Both the position numbers and the translations under genes were made by a program. Below the pieces are notes generated by a model. That model was not told the DNA's origin. It saw only the letters and a list, made by a program, of their open reading frames with translations, and ran no database searches. A stretch of 64,000 nucleotides of DNA from Embiotoca jacksoni (taxonomy: Eukaryota > Chordata > Actinopteri > Embiotocidae), in contig JAKOON010000013.1 in NCBI GenBank assembly GCA_022577435.1, positions 471,001 through 535,000 on the forward strand, in the 5' to 3' direction. Shown in pieces: positions 23,421 through 34,017 of this stretch; positions within the stretch are counted from its first letter, which is position 1; every line of letters begins with the position of its first letter.

Positions 23421-23832
23421 TTCAGATTCTGTCCGTCACCATCTTGATAGTTCGGAGCAGGAAGTGACCATATTTGGACGAGCTGGGGGAGGAGCCAGCG
23501 GTGGATCTGACCGATCTGATTGGAAACCTGACGATACTACGTCCCGCCCACCGATAGCTGTAACCTGACTGCACCACAAGCCTGTCAATCAAACAGACAC
23601 GCCCCCAAAAACAGGTCTTCTTGAATCTTCTTTTCTAATGAATGAGGGATTATTTTCAGATGGACCTCCAGAAAACTAATAAGAAGGAGTGACTTTAGCT
23701 AACAACACCGAGATAACTGATGGACACATTTTATTCACTTTGGATTTGATGAGAGAAGTTGAATGGGAGTCTATGGAGCCGGAGGCTTTTTGGAGCCGAC
23801 CTCTAGTGGCACTCGCTGGTATTGCAGCTTGC
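23421..23832 (+). repeat. family A repeat, copy 4 (short 3' end)
   Basis: Near full-length 5' part (GAGCAGGAAGTGACCATATT, then TGGGGGAGGAGCC), ending in GCAGCTTGC like copy 2. It sits just past the 3' end of the secreted Cys-rich gene. Confidence 0.9.
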
Positions 23833-23881
23833 AACGAATGTAAAGCTGAACTACGAATGCAAACTGAGGTTCAGGAACACA

Positions 23882-23887
23882 TTTATT
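23882..23887 (-). terminator. polyadenylation signal of the secreted Cys-rich gene
   Basis: AATAAA on the minus strand, 39 bases beyond the stop codon, giving a very short 3' UTR. A family A repeat starts about 50 bases further on. Confidence 0.6.
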
Positions 23888-23925
23888 GAAACTTTAATGA
23901 CATGTTTGACGTACTTATATCACAT

Positions 23926-24101
23926 TCATCCACATACTAAACACGCGGACTGCGGTTCTCCCTGAACGCCTCGACTCTTCAGCTCGGCGATGAAGCCGTC
24001 CATGACGTCGTTCTCCAGCCGGCTGCTGCTCTTCGTCGTCAGGCAGTCCTGATATTTTGGAAAATACGCCGTCTTTGCTCCAGAAACTTGAATCGATGCT
24101 T
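23926..24101 (-). CDS. secreted Cys-rich protein, exon 6 (C-terminus)
   Basis: Acceptor TTTTCCAG|AAGCAT. It encodes TAYFPKYQDCLTTKSSSRLE and NDVMDGFIAELKSRG, and ends QSACLVCG with TGA at 23928-23926. Confidence 0.8.
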
Positions 24102-25599
24102 CTGGAAAAGAAAAAAGAAAAAACTGTAACTTTACATCTGAACATCAAGTGTGGCCTTAAACAGACAGTTCAACATGAAAATGTAATCAAGCACAACTGG
24201 ACGGAGGAAAGTTGATCTGAGCAGCGTGCAGATAGTTAATAATAAACTTCGGCCAGCCGTACCGTTGCACACAGCCAGCCGGTTCCCTCCTACGTACTGA
24301 GATTGCCACTCGTATCTCGTTTGCTCGCTGCATTCATCGAACGGGCGACTCATCCTGAGAAAACCAAAATCAAAACCCTGTGAAAGAAGATCCAAATTAT
24401 TAAAAACAAAAACAAATAAAATCCTCCCACGTTTCTTCTGATGCAGATTTTATACTAAAAACAGATAAATAAATGTGCTGACGTGGTTGCAGAGCGGTTT
24501 GCAGAAGCGCCTGCTGGCGACGGTGACGCAGGCCAGCCCTCCGTTACCGGGCACCTCGGCCGGGCGGCACTTCTCGGGCTCGGCACCCTGGCAGTCTGTA
24601 AATCATCATGAATATTTAATCAACGAGAGCCATCAAACATTCAAACCGTTCAGATGTCCGTTCTGAGAGTTTCTGTTTATCAGCAAACATTTTTAAAGCT
24701 CCCGTTCTGTTAAAAGCTAAAAAGAAATCCACATTAAATCTGATCAAACTTGTCCAATAAATCCCACAGGGAAATTTCCGGGTCTTCAAGAGTCCATCTG
24801 TAGATATGAAACCACAACACACGACTTAGAGAGTCTTCAGTTGGTAAACAAAAACAACTTCAACTTGCCAATAAGGGTTCGACTTCAAGAGATAATAATA
24901 CTTTTGATAGACTGGACTGTGTGAAGATATTCATCGGCATCATTGCAGTTTACTTCAGTCTAAACATTGTTTCTGCAATTTTATTTTGAACAATCTTTGT
25001 TTCCATAATGTAAGTTTGTGCACCACTAAAGTAAAGTCCAGAATAATCTTTAATTAAATCAGAGCGAAAACACACAAATAGTTATAGATGCAAACAGATG
25101 GAAATACAGAAAAACAGACTGTAAACATGAAGAAGAAGGTGGTACCCGTCAGCTGGTGTTTGTGCAGCGTGTCGGTCACGTTCTTCACGGAGGTCAGCAG
25201 TGCAGCCGTCTGTCGTGTGCTCCAATTGGACGGCAGGTTTTCAACACACTCTGCTGCCTCCTATTGGTCGATATCAAGACAACACTTCATTCCCACCTCG
25301 GTGTGATTTCTTTTTTTTGTCCAATAAACAGTGAGAGCTACATTAATGTGCACGTGTTTGAGGGTATGAACATGAACTATTTGACCTTGATATCAGCTGA
25401 TAGACGCTGCAGGAGTTCAGTTTGTGAGCTGCAGCTCTGAAGGAAAGTTTCATGTTGAGCTGAAGAGGAGCACAAGACTGCAAAACAAACAAAAGGTGTT
25501 ATTCATGCTGTTTGTGATCTTTACAATTTAAGAAAAACACGTTGAATCACCTGCGAGCGAGCAAAGCAGCGTCAGCGTCGTCCTCGAACTCGAAGCCAT
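23926..25599 (-). CDS. unrecognised secreted cysteine-rich protein with sushi-like core, complete, six exons
   Basis: I do not recognise this gene. Exons 25599-25551, 25477-25386, 25260-25146, 24595-24483, 24377-24263 and 24101-23926 join in phase (1,0,1,0,1) to 219 residues plus stop. Residues 1-23 look like a signal peptide (TLTLLCSLAVLCSSSA, cleavage expected before QHETF). The mature chain has 12 cysteines (32, 52, 87, 95, 108, 117, 121, 139, 160, 181, 215, 218) and two N-glycosylation sequons (NWS at 59, NVT at 74). Residues 95-160 resemble a CCP/sushi module: spaced cysteines, FCKPLCNHGFDF, then DEC...YEW and C160. It ends SACLVCG. There is no membrane segment after the signal, so it is probably secreted. 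Function is unknown; an extracellular ligand, inhibitor or mucosal protein is possible. The exact phase agreement of five junctions is the main proof of a real gene. Confidence 0.8.
24263..24377 (-). CDS. secreted Cys-rich protein, exon 5 (second half of sushi-like core)
   Basis: Acceptor CTTTCACAG|GGTTTT, donor AACG|GTACGG, phase 1. It encodes GFDFGFLRMSRPFDECSEQT and RYEWQSQYVGGNRLAVCN. GFDF...DEC...YEW...C follows the spacing of the second half of a CCP module. Confidence 0.8.
24483..24595 (-). CDS. secreted Cys-rich protein, exon 4 (first half of sushi-like core)
   Basis: Acceptor TTTACAG|ACTGCC, donor CAC|GTCAGC, phase 0. It encodes DCQGAEPEKCRPAEVPGNGG and LACVTVASRRFCKPLCNH, with six cysteines. 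It is clearly GC-rich against its flanks. Confidence 0.8.
25146..25260 (-). CDS. secreted Cys-rich protein, exon 3
   Basis: Encodes EAAECVENLPSNWSTRQTAA and LLTSVKNVTDTLHKHQLT, with two sequons. The acceptor is CAATAG|GAGGCA, or three bases further on; the pyrimidine tract is weak, so this is the least certain splice site. The donor ACGG|GTACCA is phase 1. Confidence 0.68.
25386..25477 (-). CDS. secreted Cys-rich protein, exon 2
   Basis: Acceptor TTTGCAG|TCTTGT, donor AAG|GTCAAA, phase 0. It completes the signal peptide and adds QHETFLQSCSSQTELLQRLS. The donor is not ideal, but the next in-frame codons run into TAG. Confidence 0.7.
25551..25599 (-). CDS. secreted Cys-rich protein, exon 1 (signal peptide)
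   Basis: The start codon is the complement of 25597-25599, encoding MASSSRTTLTLLCSLA, then GCAG|GTGATT, phase 1. The hydrophobic core continues into exon 2. Confidence 0.75.
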
Positions 25600-25987
25600 G
25601 TGCACCGAGTTTGTGTTTTGTTTTTTTCTGCCTCCAGGACTGAACGGCGACGGGTGAATTTATTGACTCGGTCTGCCGGAGCAAAGTTTACAGAGTTGGG
25701 AAATACTTCGTGGATCCGGCGGATTTTCCAGCATTTCACAAACTTTGATGCAACCTGAACTTTAAGCCCTGCAGAGCAACAAAGTCCATTTTATCTGCTC
25801 ATTTCTTGCAACTAAGAAATTGTTGTTCAGATTTTGTTTTGTTTTTCAGTGCGTACTGTACATCCCTCCTCTGTGCTCATGGGGGAGCTGCTAGTACACA
25901 CCAGCATGCTGTAATTACCCGTTTTTGTAGTGTGTTGTTCTTCAAACAGGATGTCACTACTACTTCTTAGTTGTGGGCGTTATTGTG

Positions 25988-25990
<3 letters not shown>

Positions 25991-26069
<79 letters not shown>
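25991..26069. repeat. (CA)39 microsatellite
   Basis: Uninterrupted CA run. Confidence 0.97.
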
Positions 26070-26070
<1 letters not shown>

Positions 26071-27469
26071 ACCCCATCAGACACAATGGGTGACTCAGTG
26101 TCAGTCGGTAAGTTGTGCCACGGAGAGATGACTGTAAATAATTCACCGTGTTATTCATTATGGATGTCTGACGATCTGGGAGCGGATGAATTATTGAAGC
26201 TTTTAGGAAGACTGATTGAGCTCATTAACACAGAGAATTGCCTTTTATGTTTGATTTGAGGAACAAAGATTAGTCCTCCGAATGGACCTCCGGAGTTCTT
26301 ATTATCTTCTTACCAACATGTCCTCCGCACGCTTCAAGGCTTTCGACTTTTTATTTTTTCCTCTCCCTCGTCTTTTTGTTTTTTTGGGGGGGGGAATTCT
26401 TCTCTGTATAACAAAAACTCTAACAATAGTAAAGTCATTCAACTTAGAGCATGAAACATGTTGCACAACAAGTAAAACAAAGTAAAATGTAGGGAAAAGC
26501 GTCATCTGTGAAACTACCAGGTTATGGATGCAATAATATGGATGCATGAAGTCATATTGTAAAAAACCTTTAACAGCTGCACGAACTCGAGGGAACACCT
26601 GCTTGTTTTTGTTTTTCATCTCATGGTCTTCCTCATCGACAGGATGAGGTCATCATCAAGAGGGCTTGAAGTGCCGTCCACTGACTTTGAGCTCTTCCCA
26701 AAAGCGTCGGTTGGTTAATTCAATGTATGGTCTCATATTTTGGGAAAAAACACTCTCTTGTCAGGAGGGTGCTACGTTACAGAGTTTGACCCTGACGGTG
26801 ACCTTTAAAGATCGTTTAACACATTCGTACGTGGTCGACTTGGACTCTTTTGTTGCAGAAGGAGAGATTAATAATTACGATCATTGTTAATCAAACACTA
26901 AATAAGACCAAGAAGAAAATTCAAAGGCTGAAAAATGAAAATGAAAAACAACAAACTGCAGTTCCTTGAGTGGCCACTTGAGGGCTCCAGAAGCAAATCA
27001 GTCCCCACAAACACACATGTTAAAAGCAGAAATAAACCTGATACAAAACACGGTTTAAGTCTCTGTAGCTTATGTCCCCCGTTCATGACAACAGTACAAA
27101 TCCTCTAAATTGTATGAAGGCCAACGGTGTGTTCAAACCAGGCGTGAAGCGAGTTATTCCCGCAGAGTCAACGCAAAGAAGCGAATGGGTGCGAATTCAT
27201 GGCGGGCGACTCGAAAGGATTTAAAAATATTTAATTCGCTTTGTTTGTTCACAACATTTAATTCATCAATAACTGAGGGCGGGGCTGCTTTGAGTGACAG
27301 ATGGGTACCGCGTCATTAGCTTCGATCTTTGTCCATTTTTGGGGGGATTATCCAGGAAGAAGGCGGAGTCAGGGACGGCTCAAACGGCCTCGTTGGAGAC
27401 GCACCGAGCTCTTTAAAAAAAAAAAAAAACGCTCTTTAACGAGCCAACGAGTAACGTGAGGGGAGCGTT

Positions 27470-27470
<1 letters not shown>

Positions 27471-27519
<49 letters not shown>
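27471..27519. repeat. (AC)24 microsatellite
   Basis: Uninterrupted AC run. Confidence 0.97.
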
Positions 27520-27523
<4 letters not shown>

Positions 27524-27958
27524 GAGAGGCCTCCCCATGTGACCTGCCTGCGGTACAAAAGTGATGATGAATGGCGTGTTTGATGGCAACAAGCTCTCCT
27601 CTCTGTTTAACCTTTCTCAAAAATACTGGTGACATTCTCCCCGGCGGCATTCCTCGCCCGCCAGGCATTGTGGCGAATTAGCCAGCCGTGGAAAAATAAA
27701 TAAATAAACGGCCTCTCTGTTGTCAAATGATTCACACGGATGAGCCGCGGAGAAAACCCGAGCAAGTCGGAGCTAATTGGTATTCGAGAAAGACGCCGCT
27801 ACCTGTTTTCAAAGACTTTTCCCCCATCGGAGAGGATCAGTGCGCCTCCGGGGAAAGTTTGAATGCAGTTGCAGCTGATGAATAGCTAATAATGTCTATT
27901 AGCTCATTTAATTACCTCTTCGCTTTTATCACAGTGCTGATTTATTTTCTTAAACGTG

Positions 27959-28030
27959 CACACACACACACACCACACGCACACACACACGCACATGCAC
28001 ACACACGCACACGCACGCGCACGCACACAC

Positions 28031-28076
<46 letters not shown>
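27959..28076. repeat. compound (CA)n/(CG) microsatellite
   Basis: CA runs with scattered CG and CAT breaks on the left, pure CA on the right. Confidence 0.95.
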
Positions 28077-28079
<3 letters not shown>

Positions 28080-28432
28080 CCGCGGCGGTTTGCTGGATCG
28101 TCGTACGCCGTCCTAAAAACTGATCTTGGAAGATTAAATGTGCAAATGCCTTCGGAAGCAGGAGTTTAACACGGATATTCAACTCATGTGCTTGTAAAGA
28201 TACAAACTGAACTGATTTTGTCAGCTTGAAAGAAAAAAAAAAAAAGCTTATCTGTCTGAAATAAAAATATAAAATCAAAGCAGAAGGAGAAAGACAAGCA
28301 GGGAACAGGTTGAAAGTGGGCCTGATAACTCCAGCTGTGCCACATCACACATCTGAAGAACAATTTTTAATTAACTATTTACAGTTATGGAAATATGTCT
28401 GCAGGTGGGAAGAAATCACAGAGTGTTTCTAA

Positions 28433-28650
28433 AAGAGTTCGTAGCTTCAGGTCTGTAAAATGGTTCTGATCCAGAAGAGTCTTCAGCTGCAATACCAGCG
28501 AGTGCCACTAGAGGTCGGCTCCAAAAAGCCTCCGGCTCCATAGACTCCCATTCAACTTCTCTCATCAAATTCTACGTTAATTCTACGTATTAGCTAAAGT
28601 CGCTCTTTCTTAATAAGTCATCTGAAAACAACCCGTGATTAATTAGAAAA
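28433..28650 (-). repeat. family A repeat, copy 5 (diverged 3' part)
   Basis: Starts GAGTTCGTAGCTTCAGGTCT and is close to the others until ATTCAACTTCTCTCATCAAAT, after which it is deleted and diverged. Confidence 0.85.
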
Positions 28651-28812
28651 TATTTACTTCCTCACCCGGTCAGTCAAATGAACATTCAGATTGTTCAACA
28701 CCTCCAGGAATGAAGAGAACATCCACGCAGCAGAGCAGCAGCCCAGCAGCCCAGAACACACACCAGATGGAGGAAACTATTAATTTATCAAATATTTATA
28801 GATGCAAAACAG

Positions 28813-28854
<42 letters not shown>
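28813..28854. repeat. poly-A tract (42 A)
   Basis: Long homopolymer; may be the tail of an old retroposon, but no clear body was recognised. Confidence 0.9.
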
Positions 28855-28862
<8 letters not shown>

Positions 28863-29213
28863 CTGTCCCTGAACACCTGTTTCCCTGCCGGCTTCCCAGA
28901 CTCTTGTTTACCACCTGTCTTCTTACATGCTTTCTCCTCTCCTGAACACCAGCGGGCCGGTTAGTTTACCTCGCTGCCTACTGCTTCTCCAGCTTGCTGT
29001 CTTGCAAGCTACTTACTTCTTTTCCAGTAAACGGACACATTTCATCTTTGCCTTTTTGCCCGTATTCCTGTTTGCCACCTACTTAATGCGTTTACCTCCC
29101 TGCTCGTCACTTCCTGCCTCTTTGCAATATCAAATATAGAAGATTATGACCCAGGCGGTTTGTGAGTTGGTTAATCACCACCTACGCATGTTTGTGTTCA
29201 ACCCGGAACAACG

Positions 29214-29530
29214 AAACGCGACATAGCCACGCTTTGGGGTCGTCTAGGCGTGAAATGTACACGTTTTTTTCTACAGTGAACAAAAATGAAAACTACTGCG
29301 TGGTTACAGCCACGTGATTTACAAGAAAATGAAACTTTTGCAAAAACAAAAGGTTGGGGTTACTAAAAGTTACACGCTTACAAAATGTAAAACTTTCACG
29401 CATCGACAGACATTAACGTGCGTGTAAGTTTCACGTTTATAAACCGTGTAACTGTGGCGACATTCCAAAGCGTGGCTATTTCACGTTTTGCTGCAGTGGA
29501 CGGGCGTGTCCATGTCACGCTTTGCTGTGA
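29214..29530. mobile_element. foldback repeat, copy 1
   Basis: The arm AAACGCGACATAGCCACGCT (continuing TTGG, 29214-29237) is inverted at 29465-29488 with 22 of 24 bases paired. The right flank TGCAGTGGACGGGCGTGTCC plus TCACGCTTTGCTGTGA matches the second copy near 38.3 kb. Confidence 0.65.
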
Positions 29531-31512
29531 TGCTAGGTTGTTAGTGACAGCGCGCCCGGCTGGTACCTGATCTTAAATGCAACTATGAGGAGCTGCTCAC
29601 TGGATGATTTCATTCTTACTGTCATCTAGGTTTTTTTTTACAAATAAGTCGAGAAAGACACAAAATACATAAATCCACTTTAAGTAAAGCCAAATCTATG
29701 CGACTGAAAAAAAAAAGAGAAAAAGTTTGGAGCCTTTCTAAATTGGCAAAAACCTTCAGGATTTTTCTGGGATTTTCATCTCCTGAGACAAGAAGCCTCC
29801 TGCTGGCTTTGACATGGCTCCAGTCTTTAAACTTCACTGATGACAGATGCATCCGGGCCGGGCGGCCTCCTGCTGGGTGGATGTCTGGCACCGGCTGCTG
29901 GCACGTTTCCGACGTCGTCTGTCGGACCTCGACTGGATCTTCGTCTTCTGCGACGGGTGAGACGGCCCTTCGGATTACTTGCCACCGAACATCTGTGAGC
30001 TGTAAACACACGGAGAAGAAGAGGAGGGGCGGCGGGTGGGGGTGGGGGGGGAGGGGTGATGACAACAACAACAACAACAACAACAACGGGGCAACCTTTC
30101 GCTTCAGCTGTATTTAGCTTTTCTCTCCCAGTCGTTTCCCGGAGAGACCGACGCTGCTAATGGGTACTCAGGATGGTAAAAGGCTTTTCAGATTAGTGCT
30201 CCAAAAGCAGCTTTGGGACTGTCGCCGGTCCCGGTTCTCCCTCGTCGAAGGAGTTCGGTGTCTTTGGTGCATCCAAAGATGAAAAGTTTGCGTGATCTTC
30301 TGAAGGTGGAATTAAATGTTTGCTGTGTTTGGTTAGCGTGTTGGTGGCCTGTGCATTAAGTGGGTGTCGGTTTCCGTACGGGACGAGCGTGCACGCCTCT
30401 CCCCGGGTGAGTTATTGGTTTAATTTTGCCCCCTTCATGTGACTGTAAATGAACGCTATTTGAATAAAGCTACCGAGGCTCATAAAAGTGCCGGTGTTGA
30501 GATAGTGGATCTAGTTAAGTTCCTTCTGGCATCTCAAGTGGAGTGAGCTGGAGAGAAGAAACCTCCTCCACTCCTCTTCATCATCTTACGACATCTGTCT
30601 GATTCAGACTTTCTGGACTTTCATTTTTTTTCTTAGCATTAAAATCTGACTTGAAAGATCAGAAAACACCAGAGTCAAAGTATAATAAACCCACTCTCAT
30701 CCAAATTTGCATTTCAGCCAGCTCTGCAGAAAATTCTATTCATTTCTTTTTTTTTCAAACTGTTTTGAAGAAAGAAAGAAAAAGACATTAAAAGAGCCTC
30801 ATTCCAAGAAGGATATATCATTTCTAATAAATCAATTTTACAAAGAATTTGCTAATTGACATTCATAAGACATTTTTTCCCCCCTCAGACCCGGGTGATT
30901 ATAAAAAGCAGAAAATGAAGCGATTTGTGAGGAAATGCCTTTACAGAAGTCATCTGAGCCGTTATCGTCAAGGCATTACGCCGTGATTTATTCATGAGGC
31001 CTCATGTCTCGGGTTGTAAATGATAAAACTTTCATGGCGTAACAACACAACGCAACATGTCTAGAGCACGTATGAACGTATTGAAACGCTCTGGTCGAGA
31101 TCGGCGTTAACATGAAATTTGCATTTGTTTTGACGTGGAACAGGAATAAACAACACGTGTTGGTTGTGCATCTACTGATATGATGATCAGACTCCTACTG
31201 AGAGTCGACTGAACTTGAAGCTGCGAGATCTTTTCTAAACATTTCTTTAGTGCTGAATATAAATTCAATACCTTTTCCTGAGTGATACTTTCTGGGGTGC
31301 TCTTTTTGTTTCAATGGATTTTATAAAAAAAAAAAAATGAACTCACATACTACAGTGCACATGTTTTGTTATATTTATAAGCTCCTGCATAACCTACAGT
31401 TTACAGATGTTCCCCAAATGCCTCATACAGGTTTTACTCTTTAAATTTGGTACCGAATGATGAAGCATTTTTCTAGTTATCAGCTCTTTTGTCAGGAAAA
31501 CTTCCCCAGCCT

Positions 31513-31560
31513 GTGACCCGGTGACCCCGTGACCCGGTGACCCCGTGACCCCGTGACCCC
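31513..31560. repeat. octamer array (GTGACCCC/G) x6
   Basis: Six exact-length units alternating GTGACCCG and GTGACCCC. Confidence 0.95.
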
Positions 31561-32018
31561 ACAGATGTGCAAAGGGCGAACTGGACCAGATTACAAGATG
31601 ACACATCACTCATTTAAATAAAAACTGCTCAGTATGAACGCCAAAATGTAAATATATATAATTAAAAGTTAAAATGTACCTGTTGAGATGTGAACTCTGA
31701 ATAAACTCTATTTTGTGAAGTTCAGGGGACAAATCCAGGATTTCCTGCTCTGCTTCAGACATTTTGTAAATATAAAGTCAACGTGTGATTATAATCGATG
31801 TATTTTACTTTTTATCTCCCCCCCCACCCCTCAACTGTCTCTTTGTTTTTTTTTGTTACCTTTTAACGTTTCTCTCCGGTGTCGCAGCGCTGTACGTCTG
31901 TCAGGTTCACATCTCGGGACCTGAGCAGATGCTCCGCTGGACACGTCGGTGAGAGCGGCTCCATCCTCCATTATTTTTATTTAAATGTCACCGTTGTCTT
32001 GTGATTTCTCCATGCGTG

Positions 32019-32020
<2 letters not shown>

Positions 32021-32088
<68 letters not shown>
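32021..32088. repeat. (CA)n microsatellite
   Basis: CA run with one CG near the end. Confidence 0.96.
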
Positions 32089-32090
<2 letters not shown>

Positions 32091-33548
32091 TCAGGTGAAG
32101 AACTCCAGCTCTTCATTTTAACACTAAACTGACAGAGAACTGAGCACCTTTAAAGCTGTTTAACGATGCGATCGCAAAAAAAAGAAAAGAAAAGAAAACG
32201 AGCAAGTACCAGATTTTTCTACATTCACGAGTCTCCCGGCTCGCGTGTTGGACGTGCAGCAGTCTCTCTTGTGCATCGGTTATTCTAACCTCTGCAGGGT
32301 TAAAATGTGTCCACTGATTGAATCAGCAGGATGCGAGCTGGAGCGCAGATGATTGCACCTCCCGAAGCTCGCTGACTAATAGATTGTTGAAGCAGCAGCA
32401 GCAGATGAGTTCAAGGTGCACGCAACCTTTTTCCTGCCGCGTGAACGCTCGCTCTGCTCGGAAATCTGTCCGGTTGTAAAATGCCAAGATGCTTTGGTGT
32501 GATGCAGCGAGCGTGAACGATATCCTGGAGGAAGGAACCGGGACTGAAGGTAGTGATTATCATTTATATTTCAAAGTCTGACGTAGATTTACATGCTCTC
32601 TTTTTTGAGGGGGATTTAAAAAGTGCATTTAAAATAAAATATTCTCTCTGCAAAAAAAATTACCAAAATTTAAAAACGGTGCATTTTAAGAAGTTTTTGC
32701 TCAGAGAAAAAGTCTTCGGTGGACACGGAAGCTGATTGGTTAAAATCAAGGGCCGGCTAATTTTGCAGCAGAACGAAAGGACAAAGATATAATTAATGGC
32801 ACACATGATTTTTTTCCCGCTTTATTAAAGGTCATTTCATTCGTCGTATTGCTAGCTTTAAAAGTGTCGAAAAGAAAACCATGGTGATAATTTTATATAA
32901 TTTTTTTTTTAATGAGGACAATAGTCGTAGGTGATTTTGGTTTAATTGAGAGTAAAATCTTACTGATTGAGTTTTTAATTCTATAATTATGCACCATTAC
33001 TTTTTTTTTGTATTTTAGGCTACAAATGTGCCTCGTGTTGAGAAATAAAAACCACTGGAGAGAAAAAGTAGAGTGATTGAGGCAAAACACAAGTTTCTGG
33101 GACAGTTTTAGGATTATTTTTACGGCTTTGCTGCTTTATTGGACTTTATAGAGAAACAGTAAGATGAGCATGAGAGGCTGGATGACATGAGATATAAATC
33201 ATCAGCTGGTGTCAGAGTCAGTCACTTATTTTATGGCTGCTGTACAAGGTGGGAAAGTTTTATTACCTCACGGGAGAGGAGAACTTTCCCTGATGCAGTT
33301 ATTTAGCATGAAACTGATAGTGAACAGTTATTCTGAATTATCATTTTGTTTTCTTCAGACTGAAGTGCTGAGACAGGAGATGATTGGGATTTTATAACAC
33401 CAGTACATTTGGGAAGTATTACAATTTTTAAATTTCTCTAAAATTGTAGCACTTTAAGCAACATTTTTCAGACTGAACAAGATGCAGTAAATAAAGGGAC
33501 GTCATGTGATTTGATCTCAGGACAAACATGATTTTATGTAAATTATGA

Positions 33549-34017
33549 AGCCTCCAGTTCGGATTATGTCGGAGCTGTTTGGAGCAGGAAGTGACCATAT
33601 TTGGACGAGCTGGGGGAGGAGCCAGTGGTGGATCTGACCGATCTGATTGGAAACCTGACAATACTACGTCCCGCCCACCGATAGCTGTAACCTGTCTGCA
33701 CCACAGGCCTGTCAATCAAACAGACACGCCCCCCCCAAAACAGGTCTTCTTGAATCTTCTTTTCTAATGAATGAGGGATTATTTTCAGATGGACCTCCAG
33801 AAAACTAATAAGAAGGAGTGACTTTAGCTAACAACACCGAGATAACTGATGGACACATTTTATTGACTTTGGATTTGATGAGAGAAGTTGAATGGGAGTC
33901 TATGGAGCCGGAGGCTTTTTGGAGCCGACCTCTAGTGGCACTCGCTGGTATTGCTGCTGAAGGCACTTTTACATCTTTTAACTTTTTAGAGCCGGAAGCT
34001 ACGTCCACTTTTATATA
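33549..34017 (+). repeat. family A repeat, copy 6 (longest copy)
   Basis: Runs from GCCTCCAGTTCGGATTATG to CCACTTTTATATA, about 470 bases. The last part, after GCTGCTGAAGGCAC, differs from the other long copies. Confidence 0.9.

Larger units (their letters stand above)
21927..23881. other. 3' UTR and intergenic region between tail-to-tail genes
   Basis: It contains the ccdc172 3' UTR, two CTCF-like motifs (22326-22339 and 22934-22947, the second perfect), a tRNA-like A box near 23252 and a family A repeat (23421-23832). No coding exon is visible. Confidence 0.5.
25600..28432. other. non-coding region upstream of the secreted Cys-rich gene
   Basis: Contains CA runs at 25991-26069, 27471-27519 and 27959-28076. 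A TAATTA-rich unique stretch at about 27680-27950 could be a conserved regulatory element, but this cannot be judged without alignment. No exon seen. Confidence 0.4.
28651..33548. other. non-coding region
   Basis: Holds the foldback element, an exon-like GC-rich block (29841-30000), an ACA run (30061-30087), a GTGACCCC octamer array (31513-31560), a possible exon-like block at 31892-31951 and a CA run (32021-32088). None gives a multi-exon gene. Confidence 0.4.

Noticed and set aside
23689..23889. A 47-residue frame starting MTLANNTEITDGHILF, nearly identical at five places
   Set aside because: It lies inside family A repeats; the likeness comes from recent copies of one DNA element. Deletions and truncations in other copies ignore the frame.
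24132..24395. The full 87-residue minus-strand frame as a single-exon gene
   Set aside because: Only 24377-24263 is exon; the rest is intron on both sides, shown by AG and GT borders and phase agreement with neighbours.
29622..30086. 154-residue minus-strand frame as a whole gene
   Set aside because: Runs through poly-T and CAA-repeat DNA at both ends; only the central GC-rich part is exon-like, and it is reported as a finding instead.
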